Assembly (NCBI GenBank): GCA_026397695.1
Contig: JAPLUJ010000664.1
Coordinates: forward strand, 1-9,176
Reading direction: 5' to 3'
DNA from: Verrucomicrobiota bacterium
GTDB taxonomy: Bacteria; Verrucomicrobiota; Verrucomicrobiia; Verrucomicrobiales; Akkermansiaceae
Length of the DNA: 9,176 nucleotides
Shown here: positions 1 through 5,479 of the stretch, piece by piece
Layout: each line of letters begins with the position of its first letter
Numbering within the stretch: the stretch's first letter is position 1
The notes under the pieces: generated by a model
Databases searched by the model: none
Told to the model about the DNA's origin: nothing
The model's input: only the letters and a program-made list of their open reading frames with translations
Made by a program: the position numbers and the translations under genes

Positions 1-1276
1 GTCCGGACAGGGAAAAATCCTTCATGCCATCGAGGGGCCGCTGCTGCCTGTGCTGGTCCGCATGGAAATGGAGGGCGTCGCGATCGATCACGCCGCCCTG
101 GCAGCCATTGGCGACGAGCTGCAAACCCAGATCGACGAACTCGCGCAATCGATTCACCGGCAAGCCGGCCGCCCATTCAACCTGGCCTCGCCCAAGCAGC
201 TCGGGGAAATCCTCTTTGATCACCTCGGACTGGCGGACAAGGCGAGGAAAACCAAAACCGGTCAATACAAAACCGACGAACAAACGCTCGCAACCCTCGA
301 AGGAAAGCACCCCGTCATCAGCGACATTCTCGCGTGGCGCGAGGCCACCAAACTCAAGTCCACCTATCTCGACGCTCTGCCCAACCACATCGTTGCTGAA
401 ACCGGCCGCATCCACACCCATTTCCATCAACTCGTCGCGGCCACCGGACGGCTCGCCTCGTCCGATCCCAACCTCCAGAACATCCCTGTTAGATCAGAGG
501 CCGGTCGGAAAATCCGCAAGGCTTTCGTCCCGCGCGCCGGGGGCAGTCGGGACCGCGAGTCTCCAGACTCGCCCCTCTTCACGCTGCTCAGTTGTGACTA
601 CTCGCAGATCGAGTTGCGCGTGATGGCGGCGCTGGCCAACGACGCCACGATGATCGAGGCCTTTCACAATCACGCCGACATTCACACCATCACCGCCGCC
701 AAGGTATTTGTGATCGAGCCCGGAGATGTCACCCCCGACATGCGCCGCACCGCCAAGATGGTCAACTTCGGCATCATCTATGGCATCTCCGCGTTCGGTC
801 TCTCGCAGCGCCTCGCCATCCCGCGCACCGAAGCCGCCGCCATCATCGACGCCTACTTCCGCGAATACCCGTCAATCCGCAATTATATGGATATCACCGT
901 GGCGGAAGCCCGCGAGAACGGATTTGTCGCAACCCTGTCAGGCCGCCGCCGGTATTTCCCGGACCTCAACTCCGCCAACCAGAACCTCCGCAGCAATGCC
1001 GAACGCGCCGCCATCAACACCCCGATCCAAGGGACCGCCGCAGACATGATCAAACTCGCCATGATCCGCATCGACACCTTGCTACGAGATAAACAGTATC
1101 AATCGAAGATGTTACTCCAGGTCCACGACGAACTCGTCTTCGACCTCGCCCTCAACGAACAGGACGAACTCGTCCCTCTCATCCTCGACGCCATGAAAAC
1201 CGCCCTGCCGCTCCCCCACGACGTGCCCATCGAAGTCGAACACGGCACCGGCCCTAACTGGCTGGCGGCGCACTGA
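1..1276 (+). CDS. polA: DNA polymerase I, C-terminal polymerase part (5' end outside window)
   Basis: This is the 3' part of polA, reading in frame from base 2 to the TGA at 1274-1276, about 424 residues of a protein that is usually about 900. Pol I fills gaps during Okazaki fragment processing and excision repair. All three family A polymerase motifs are visible: motif A DYSQIELRV at 596-622 (the first Asp binds metal), the O-helix or motif B from about 743 (RRTAKMVNFGIIYG, with Arg, Lys and Tyr in the expected places), and motif C QVHDELVF at 1118-1141. The tail, VEHGTGPNWLAAH, is typical of Pol I. The 5' nuclease and any proofreading domain would lie upstream, outside the window. Two oddities: an extra stretch of about 12 residues before motif A contains a palindrome, and the last 217 bp recur at 4492-4708. 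This copy appears intact, so the protein should be functional. Very sure of family. Confidence 0.97.
   Translation, partial: SGQGKILHAIEGPLLPVLVRMEMEGVAIDHAALAAIGDELQTQIDELAQSIHRQAGRPFNLASPKQLGEILFDHLGLADKARKTKTGQYKTDEQTLATLEGKHPVISDILAWREATKLKSTYLDALPNHIVAETGRIHTHFHQLVAATGRLASSDPNLQNIPVRSEAGRKIRKAFVPRAGGSRDRESPDSPLFTLLSCDYSQIELRVMAALANDATMIEAFHNHADIHTITAAKVFVIEPGDVTPDMRRTAKMVNFGIIYGISAFGLSQRLAIPRTEAAAIIDAYFREYPSIRNYMDITVAEARENGFVATLSGRRRYFPDLNSANQNLRSNAERAAINTPIQGTAADMIKLAMIRIDTLLRDKQYQSKMLLQVHDELVFDLALNEQDELVPLILDAMKTALPLPHDVPIEVEHGTGPNWLAAH
541..575 (+). repeat. Palindrome carried in frame inside polA
   Basis: A hairpin with perfect 7-bp arms (gcgagtc at 555-561, gactcgc at 566-572) and a tcca loop lies in polA. 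It codes for part of a segment reading GGSRDRESPDSPLF between FVPRA and TLLSCDYSQIE. In ordinary Pol I sequences, as I remember them, the residues between FVPR and the DYSQIE motif are only about 8-10. The segment is therefore likely an in-frame insertion of a short extragenic palindromic repeat, comparable in principle to the palindromic elements known inside Rickettsia genes. The hairpin is seen directly; the insertion origin is inference. Confidence 0.55.
1060..1276 (+). repeat. polA 3'-end direct repeat, proximal copy
   Basis: The last 217 bp of polA match 4492-4708 with only four substitutions: three synonymous, and one changing Leu (ctc, here) to Arg (cgc, in the distal copy). Identity stops immediately after the stop codon on the right and one base before an internal ATG on the left. 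The unit spacing is 3432 bp in direct orientation. It includes motif C. Confidence 0.97.
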
Positions 1277-1288
1277 GGAACTCCAAAG

Positions 1289-1399
1289 GTGGCTACCCGT
1301 TTGCTGAGCTGTTACCGGACTCCCGGCGGCGACCGGCTTTACATCATCACCGAGGCAAGTCGGAAAATCACGACCGTCTTGCTGCCAGAGGAAAAACTG
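1289..1399 (+). pseudogene. Possible C-terminal relic of a small hypothetical protein
   Basis: Directly after polA, an open frame from GTG 1289 encodes about 37 residues (ending GDRLYIITEASRKITTVLLP then EEKL) and then runs into the Fic frame. The stretch resembles, from memory, the C-terminus of a small family of uncharacterised proteins ending in a pattern like L(W/Y)IITEAxRxxTTxLLPEE. Deleting one A of the run at 1392-1396 would bring a TGA into frame here. I therefore read it as the tail of a truncated neighbour that lost its stop, rather than as the true N-terminus of the Fic protein. The alternative is a longer Fic protein starting at 1289, where GAGG at 1274-1279 could serve as a ribosome site. 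Confidence 0.3.
1387..1392 (+). promoter_or_regulatory. Ribosome binding site for the Fic gene
   Basis: AGAGGA lies 7 nt before ATG 1400 and is the best Shine-Dalgarno match near any of the three possible starts (1289, 1400, 1457). It is the reason for choosing 1400. Confidence 0.5.
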
Positions 1400-2845
1400 A
1401 TGCGGCTTTCTCGCCATTTTCTTGCCATCTCGCCATTATCTCGCCATTATCTCGCCATGAACCGGCCCATTAAGACGGATTGGCTTGAACCCTTTCGGCA
1501 ACAGGCGGAACTCGACGCGGTGGATTATGAGTCTTTCTTCTCACCCCGCCTGCCGCGCCGGACAGCCCTGAACCGGCTGGGCCGACTGCGCGAGGCCGGC
1601 TTGTTGGATCGCCACGGGGAAGCCCGGTCCACGGTCTACCGCCTGACCGATGCGGGAGGAGCGCGGCTTGTCGCCAAAAGCGCCCGGCAGCCTGGAGATT
1701 CCCGCTTGTCGGCGTCAGCGGAGGCACTGCGAACCAAACTTCGGCACCCCGTTTCCGAGCGCACCCCGGTCGGTTACCAACGCGCCTTTCTCGATACCTA
1801 CCAACCTAACCAAACCTTCTACCTCCCCGAAAGTGCCCGGCGCAAACTTCATGAAACCGGCAGCCAAACCGGAATGGCGGACGAACCGGCAGGCACCTAT
1901 GCCCGCCACATCTGCCAACGTCTGCTAATCGACCTGTCGTGGAACTCCAGCCGTCTGGAGGGCAATACCTTCTCTCTGTTAGAAACCGAGCAACTCTTCC
2001 AGGCGGGCCGCAGTGGCGACGCGCAACTCTCCAACGAGGCGGTGATGATTCTCAATCACAAGGCCGCCATCGAATTTCTTTTGGAATCCTCGTCCGAGGC
2101 CGGCTTTGATCGCCGGACCATCCTCAACCTGCACGCGCTGCTCACGGCCGACCTTCTCCGCGATCCAGCCGCCGAAGGTGCCCTGCGCACCGATCCCGTG
2201 GGCATTGGCAAATCCTCCTACCTGCCTCCTGCCATCCCCGCACTGATCGAGACCCTCTTCGATCTCATTCTGGCCAAGGCCCGCGAAATCCGCGATCCGT
2301 TCGAGCAGGCGTTTTTCGCGATGGTGCACCTGCCCTACCTCCAACCGTTCATCGATGGCAACAAGCGCGTGTCCCGTCTGGCTGCCAACCTCCCGCTTTT
2401 CCAGCGCAATCTCGCCCCACTCTCATTCGTGAACGTGGCCGAGGCCGATTACACCGATGGCATGCTCGCCATCTACGAACTCAACGAGGTCGGCCTCCTG
2501 CGCGAGGTTTTCATTCAGGCCTATGAGCGATCAGCACAGCGCTACACTGTCATCCGCGGCGCGGTGGGCGATCCCGACCCCTTCCGGGTGAAATACCGTC
2601 AGGCCATCGCCGGGCAGGTGGCTGAAATCATCCGTGCCCGCTGTACCCGGCGCGAGGCCGTGGCCCGCCTGCGCCGCTGGGCCGAAGACTCCATCATCGA
2701 AAGCGACCGCAAGTCGTTCGTCGCCGCAGCCGAGGAAACCCTCGTCGGCATCCACGAGGGAAACTTCGCCCGCTATCAAATACGACCGTTAGAATTCGAG
2801 GCTTGGAAAACCGCATGGAGCGAAACAGCAAGCGACCCGGCCTGA
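1400..2845 (+). CDS. Fic family protein with N-terminal winged-helix-like region, degenerate Fic motif
   Basis: A 481-residue protein. Residues about 52-83 look like a helix-turn-helix (RTALNRLGRLREAGLLDR followed by a basic wing). The central Fic region carries an inhibitory-helix type motif SSRLEGN at 183-189 (family pattern S/TxxxE(G/N)) and the Fic loop QPFIDGNKRVSR at 315-326. Canonical Fic enzymes that transfer AMP or related groups have HPFxDGNGRxxR; here the catalytic His is Gln and the later Gly is Lys. A separate His lies at 310 (HLPYLQPF). From memory, a sizeable Fic subfamily shares this QPF(E/I)D(V/G)NKR form, so this is probably a lineage trait. AMP transfer cannot be assumed. 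The C-terminal 130 residues are charged and helical, with no recognised domain. The start at 1400 has a Shine-Dalgarno; ATG 1457 is the alternative and would leave the tandem repeats outside the gene. The HTH suggests it may regulate its own or a partner gene, but no antitoxin gene adjoins it. Confidence 0.85.
   Translation: MRLSRHFLAISPLSRHYLAMNRPIKTDWLEPFRQQAELDAVDYESFFSPRLPRRTALNRLGRLREAGLLDRHGEARSTVYRLTDAGGARLVAKSARQPGDSRLSASAEALRTKLRHPVSERTPVGYQRAFLDTYQPNQTFYLPESARRKLHETGSQTGMADEPAGTYARHICQRLLIDLSWNSSRLEGNTFSLLETEQLFQAGRSGDAQLSNEAVMILNHKAAIEFLLESSSEAGFDRRTILNLHALLTADLLRDPAAEGALRTDPVGIGKSSYLPPAIPALIETLFDLILAKAREIRDPFEQAFFAMVHLPYLQPFIDGNKRVSRLAANLPLFQRNLAPLSFVNVAEADYTDGMLAIYELNEVGLLREVFIQAYERSAQRYTVIRGAVGDPDPFRVKYRQAIAGQVAEIIRARCTRREAVARLRRWAEDSIIESDRKSFVAAAEETLVGIHEGNFARYQIRPLEFEAWKTAWSETASDPA
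1409..1458 (+). repeat. Tandem repeats at the start of the Fic gene
   Basis: Five degenerate direct copies of a unit (tat)ctcgccat: 1409-1417, 1418-1428, 1429-1436, 1437-1447 and 1448-1458, the last two being identical 11-mers. They end exactly at the alternative start ATG 1457. If the gene starts at 1400 they encode RHFLAISPLSRHYLAM; if at 1457 they form a leader. Regular spacing near one helical turn would suit binding by an HTH protein, possibly the Fic protein itself. That role is inference. Confidence 0.7.
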
Positions 2846-2847
2846 AG

Positions 2848-2868
2848 TCACAGGATCGTGTCCTGTGA
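2848..2868 (+). terminator. Hairpin just after the Fic gene
   Basis: An 8-bp perfect stem (tcacagga / tcctgtga) with a tcgtg loop begins 2 nt after the Fic stop. No T-run follows, so it may be a weak or Rho-assisted terminator, or one more palindromic repeat of the kind found just downstream. Confidence 0.4.
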
Positions 2869-2947
2869 GGGGCGGGGAAATCGGCCGTCCCGGCTGAGAG
2901 GGAAAACGGGCGTCCCGCCTGTTGGGGAATAGATATGGCAACGGCGC
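2864..2947 (+). repeat. 84-bp direct repeat, copy A
   Basis: Matches 3083-3166 at a constant offset of 219 bp with five substitutions and no gaps. The unit contains an internal imperfect hairpin (aacgggcg / cgcctgtt with one G-T pair) and the triplet-like segments cggccgtcccgg and gggcgtcccgcc, typical of GC-rich extragenic palindromic repeats. Confidence 0.9.
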
Positions 2948-2967
2948 ATTCTAAGCAACCCGGTCAT

Positions 2968-2987
2968 GACAGGCGAGGACGCCTGTC
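2968..2987 (+). repeat. Palindrome between the two 84-bp repeats
   Basis: Perfect 8-bp arms gacaggcg and cgcctgtc around an agga loop. The arms closely resemble the hairpin arms inside the 84-bp repeats, so this is likely a further member of the same family of extragenic palindromes. Confidence 0.65.
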
Positions 2988-3082
2988 TGCCCTCACATCC
3001 GAGACGGATGTTCTCCGTTCAATCCGCATGCCAACGGTGGGCTGACGAGGCTAACGGAAGTCTAATACACGCGGATGGTGGA

Positions 3083-3166
3083 TGTGAGGGTTGGGGAAAT
3101 CGGCCGTCCCGGCTGAGAGGGACAACGGGCGTCCCGCCTGTTGGGGAGTAGATATAGCAACGGCGC
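3083..3166 (+). repeat. 84-bp direct repeat, copy B
   Basis: Second copy of the unit at 2864-2947, in the same orientation. Five substitutions, spread along the unit, suggest that the duplication is not very recent. Confidence 0.9.
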
Positions 3167-3182
3167 TGGCGGCTGCTATGGC

Positions 3183-3212
3183 GGATGATGCCGGAACCCA
3201 CATCCCTCCGGC
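3183..3212 (+). repeat. Diverged hairpin repeat, left copy
   Basis: About 26 of 31 aligned positions match 3979-4009, with one gap. This copy forms a 6-bp stem (gccgga 3190-3195 / tccggc 3207-3212) with an 11-nt loop. The pair lies on either side of the zinc-protein gene. The right copy leads into the amidoligase-like fragment, so this one may be the leader of a lost paralogue. Confidence 0.5.
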
Positions 3213-3315
3213 CCACAACATCTGACCCGACCGAGTTGTGCCTTTACCTGTCCAGCTTTTTGGGGGGTAACTCCACTGGCGTGGTCCTGTTATCCCTGTT
3301 CGGTTCATCGGTTTT

Positions 3316-3759
3316 TCAACGCATTTTCTTGTTCATCTCTTTCGCGGCGCACGATTCGCACCAGTGTTCGTCGCCTGACCTGGTGTAGCCGTCGGTGCCA
3401 AGTTTGATGGTGACACCACAGTGGGAGCATTTGGTTGGCTCGTATGCTGGTGGTTCTGGCATCTTCTCAAAGTTGTACTCATTCGTCCCATACCACGCGA
3501 TCATTTCGGGTTCAAACTCGCTTCGGCATTTTGGGCACGACTTCCAATCCCCTTCATGCCCTTCGTTGAAGTGGTAGCCGCACAGGGTGTATCGGCGGTG
3601 ATTTCGGTGACAACTGTTTCTAGCATAAGAAAACATCGCGTACTTGTGCTCATCGTCACAGATCCAGTTCCCGCAACATTCAGTCGTGGTGAGATTCTTT
3701 GTCTTCCCACACAGACCGCAGCGCGGCTTGTCCGCCCTATTTGTTACAGGTTTTGTCAT
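3316..3759 (-). CDS. Cysteine-rich, probably zinc-binding protein of unknown function
   Basis: A 147-residue protein with 13 cysteines and many histidines. Pairs visible: C14-x2-C17, C28-C29, C34-x3-H38, C50-H51-x2-H54, C60-x2-H63, C75-x2-C78, and a C-terminal ribbon C111-x2-C114 with C134-x2-C137. This spacing would support three to four zinc sites. I recall closely similar proteins scattered through unrelated environmental bacteria, a pattern that fits horizontal transfer, but I know of no experimentally assigned role. No signal peptide or membrane segment is present, so it should be cytoplasmic. It is alone on the reverse strand, with gene-free repeat DNA downstream and debris upstream, and looks like independent cargo. 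The start ATG at 3757-3759 has only a weak upstream purine stretch (gaaga). Confidence 0.8.
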   Translation of the reverse strand: MTKPVTNRADKPRCGLCGKTKNLTTTECCGNWICDDEHKYAMFSYARNSCHRNHRRYTLCGYHFNEGHEGDWKSCPKCRSEFEPEMIAWYGTNEYNFEKMPEPPAYEPTKCSHCGVTIKLGTDGYTRSGDEHWCESCAAKEMNKKMR

Positions 3760-3978
3760 CGTGTCTTCAGATGCTTAGGCGAGTTGGACAACGCTTTATT
3801 TGTCCTTGCACAGGCACAATGGACTTTCCCACCGCGGATGTCAAGGAGGCCGTGCGACCGTTTTCCGGCCCGTTCATTCCGCGCGCCAACGGCCTGCTAG
3901 AACGCAATATGGCGCAAATTATGGTGCGAACCGATGTGCGGATGGTGCGCGACAAACAACGCGGACGGCTGGCAGGAA

Positions 3979-4009
3979 GGAGGATGTCGGAACGCACAAC
4001 CCTTCCGGC
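3979..4009 (+). repeat. Diverged hairpin repeat, right copy
   Basis: Partner of 3183-3212. Here the stem is gtcggaa / ttccggc with one wobble pair. It lies 14 nt before the ATG at 4024 of the amidoligase-like fragment, and so may be part of that gene's original leader or early coding region. Confidence 0.5.
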
Positions 4010-4023
4010 AACCAGATCCACAG

Positions 4024-4230
4024 ATGAAACCGCAAGATCCCCAAGCCGAACGCATCATGTTTGGCGTCGAACTCGAAACCACCATCCCAGCCACCGCCGG
4101 CCTCGTTGTCGGTGGCTACCCGGAACCCGCCGCAAGTGACCCCACAAACGAAACCATGAAGCAACAAACAGGCACCATGATATGCCATGAACCCAAAGCC
4201 CGTGCCAAAAGGGAAGGATGGGCGTCATGA
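4024..4230 (+). pseudogene. Amidoligase-like N-terminal fragment
   Basis: A 68-codon open frame whose residues 10-30 read ERIMFGVELETTIP and then VGGY. The FGVELE pattern is characteristic of the N-terminal strand of the putative amidoligase family (Amidoligase_2), ATP-grasp-like enzymes often of 300 residues or more. After VGGY the frame becomes low-complexity and stops. I read it as a gene truncated or internally deleted after about 25 residues. Its TGA overlaps the start of the next small ORF in an ATGA arrangement, as if the original 3' end were retained. The assignment rests on a short motif only. Confidence 0.4.
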
Positions 4231-4382
4231 TCGAAATCCGCAAAAACCGCCACACCCGGTTCTGGGTCGTGTATGTGGATGGCGAATTGCTGGCGGTGGT
4301 CGTCTATCGAAAAGGCGCGGTGGCCATCGCCGACATGCTCAGAAAGATGCACTTCAGCAAGAAGGCGGAGGATGCCGCGTAG
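4227..4382 (+). CDS. Small conserved-looking protein, unknown function
   Basis: A 51-residue ORF (MIEIRKNRHTRFWVVYVDGELLAVVVYRKG in two halves, then AVAIADMLRKM). Its start overlaps the preceding stop as ATGA and is preceded 8 nt upstream by AAGGA at 4214-4218, one of the better ribosome sites in the window, so translation coupled to the upstream frame is likely. The alternation of strand-like segments ending in YxKGA, followed by a helix, looks like a real compact alpha/beta fold. From memory, similar 50-80 residue proteins occur in mobile regions of other bacteria. ATG 4218 is an alternative start. No function can be given. Confidence 0.55.
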   Translation: MIEIRKNRHTRFWVVYVDGELLAVVVYRKGAVAIADMLRKMHFSKKAEDAA

Positions 4383-4491
4383 CAAAAGTTTTGCTTACGG
4401 GGAGTGACCCGTATAAGAAAGCGGGAGCGGATGGCGACAGAAATGACTAATCTATCAGGTAAGATTGTAATTTTGAAGGACCGACCCCAAA

Positions 4492-4708
4492 CATGATCCG
4501 CATCGACACCTTGCTACGAGATAAACAGTATCAATCGAAGATGTTACTCCAGGTCCACGACGAACTCGTCTTCGACCTCGCCCTCAACGAACAGGACGAA
4601 CTCGTCCCCCGCATCCTCGACGCCATGAAAACCGCCCTGCCGCTCCCCCACGACGTGCCCATCGAAGTCGAACACGGCACCGGTCCTAACTGGCTGGCGG
4701 CACACTGA
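4492..4708 (+). pseudogene. Partial duplicate of the polA 3' end, distal copy
   Basis: A 71-codon open frame from ATG 4493 repeats the C-terminus of DNA polymerase I, including motif C (HDE) but lacking motifs A and B, so it cannot be a polymerase. It differs from 1060-1276 at four bases, one of which changes Leu to Arg in ELVPxILDAMK. GAAGGA lies 12 nt before the ATG, too far for an efficient start. If the accessory stretch integrated into polA, this would be the original 3' end and the proximal copy the one brought in. The hairpin just downstream fits that reading. Confidence 0.9.
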
Positions 4709-4719
4709 ATATGGAGTAG

Positions 4720-4764
4720 GGGCGTCTCGTTTCGTGGCCCGCTTTTTCACTGGACGAGACGCCC
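4720..4764 (+). terminator. Long-stem hairpin after the polA duplicate
   Basis: Perfect 11-bp arms gggcgtctcgt (4720-4730) and acgagacgccc (4754-4764) flank a 23-nt loop, beginning 11 nt after the polA-copy stop. No T-run follows. It may be the original polA terminator. It rules against translation of the next gene from GTG 4734, because that start would sit in the loop. Confidence 0.5.
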
Positions 4765-4802
4765 AACATCCTTACCCTTCGGTGCCATTGCTCAATTCCC
4801 CC

Positions 4803-5408
4803 ATGTCCGAGAACCCGACAACTCCCGCCCCGTCCGCCCGCCACAGTTCCTGCCTGGTGAAAGGATTGGTTGTTCTCACGCTCCTCGCGCTCGTGTGCGG
4901 CGGGCTGTGGTGGTGGCACAACCGACCGATCCGGCCGGTGGAACTCAGCGCGAAGGAGCAAGCCGTCGTCAAGGCCAAGATGACAGCCGTCCAGCAACCC
5001 GCGGAACCAACATATGACAAGGGTTCCAAGGAGATCATCTTCACCGAGCGCGAACTCAACGGCCTGCTCAATCAAAACACGACGTTGGGCCAATCCCTGA
5101 GCTTCGAACTCGCCCGCAACGCCGTGCATGCCCGGGTGGAAACCGACATCGACCCCGATCTGCCCATCGTCGGCGGCAAACACTTGAAAGCCCGCGCCCG
5201 CTTCCTCGTCGGCAAGCTGCCCGGCCAACCGGCATTTGTGTTAGACGACGTCACGGTCTGGGGGGTGTCCCTGCCGAACGACTGGCTGGGGGGCATCAAG
5301 GGGCGTAATTTGTTAGAAGAAGTGCTCGGCGGCAAAGGCCGCGGGATTGCAGGTATGGAGGAGTTCAGGGTCGAGCCCGGACGCTTGATCATACGGCTGG
5401 CGGAGTGA
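4803..5408 (+). CDS. Membrane-anchored protein of unknown function
   Basis: A 201-residue protein. After a proline- and serine-rich N-terminus, residues 18-38 form one hydrophobic segment (VKGLVVLTLLALVCGGLWWW), a signal anchor that should place the rest outside the cytoplasmic membrane. The periplasmic part begins with ELSAKEQAVVKAKM, continues with a strand-and-helix region (IIFTERELNGLLNQNT), then ARVETDIDPDLPIVGGKHLKA as amphipathic strands, and ends in VEPGRLIIRLAE. From memory, relatives are widespread in Gram-negative bacteria and sometimes carry an unsupported enzyme name, arginine N-succinyltransferase. Nothing in this sequence supports an acyltransferase. The repeated strand pattern would suit a lipid- or ligand-binding sheet, which is conjecture. 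The start ATG 4803 was chosen over the upstream GTG because of the hairpin; no clear ribosome site is visible. Confidence 0.75.
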   Translation: MSENPTTPAPSARHSSCLVKGLVVLTLLALVCGGLWWWHNRPIRPVELSAKEQAVVKAKMTAVQQPAEPTYDKGSKEIIFTERELNGLLNQNTTLGQSLSFELARNAVHARVETDIDPDLPIVGGKHLKARARFLVGKLPGQPAFVLDDVTVWGVSLPNDWLGGIKGRNLLEEVLGGKGRGIAGMEEFRVEPGRLIIRLAE

Positions 5409-5416
5409 TGTGAGTG

Positions 5417-5446
5417 TAGACATTGCCGGATGGCCTGTGCTATATT
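5417..5446 (+). promoter_or_regulatory. Likely sigma-70-type promoter of the peroxiredoxin gene
   Basis: TAGACA (5417-5422) and TATATT (5441-5446) each match the consensus at five of six positions and are separated by 18 bp. Transcription would start near 5452, giving a leader of about 28 nt before ATG 5480. It starts 9 bp after the stop of the preceding gene, which suggests separate expression. Position and match are seen; activity is inferred. Confidence 0.45.
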
Positions 5447-5479
5447 TTCCACGCACACCACCACAACCCCAGAAATACC

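Larger units (their letters stand above)
2846..3315. other. 470-bp gene-free stretch made of repeats and hairpins
   Basis: Between the Fic stop and the end of the reverse-strand zinc-protein gene I see no convincing coding sequence. It holds a hairpin at 2848-2868, an 84-bp repeat pair (2864-2947 and 3083-3166), a hairpin at 2968-2987 and another at 3190-3212. Short open frames here have no recognisable protein features and span the repeats. Confidence 0.75.

Noticed and set aside
2864..3166. CRISPR array
   Set aside because: Only two copies, too long (84 bp) and too far apart (219 bp), with no regular spacers and no cas genes.
3783..3789. gttggac as an integron attC core beside the zinc-protein gene
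   Set aside because: It fits GTTRRRY, but there is no matching inverse core or imperfect palindrome at the proper distance, and no comparable site at the other end of the gene.
3421..3900. 159-codon forward open frame over the zinc-protein gene
   Set aside because: The reverse-strand protein has an ordered Cys/His pattern; the forward translation is its antisense, with no domain-like pattern.
4390..4450. Short open frame reading AKVLLTGSDPYKKAGADGDRND before the polA duplicate
   Set aside because: No start with a ribosome site and no recognised match; upstream it only mirrors the small ORF in another frame. It may be debris but cannot be supported as a gene.
4734..4802. Extended N-terminus of the membrane protein from GTG 4734
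   Set aside because: It would start inside the loop of a strong hairpin, and the extra 23 residues are not protein-like; ATG 4803 leaves the signal anchor at a normal distance.
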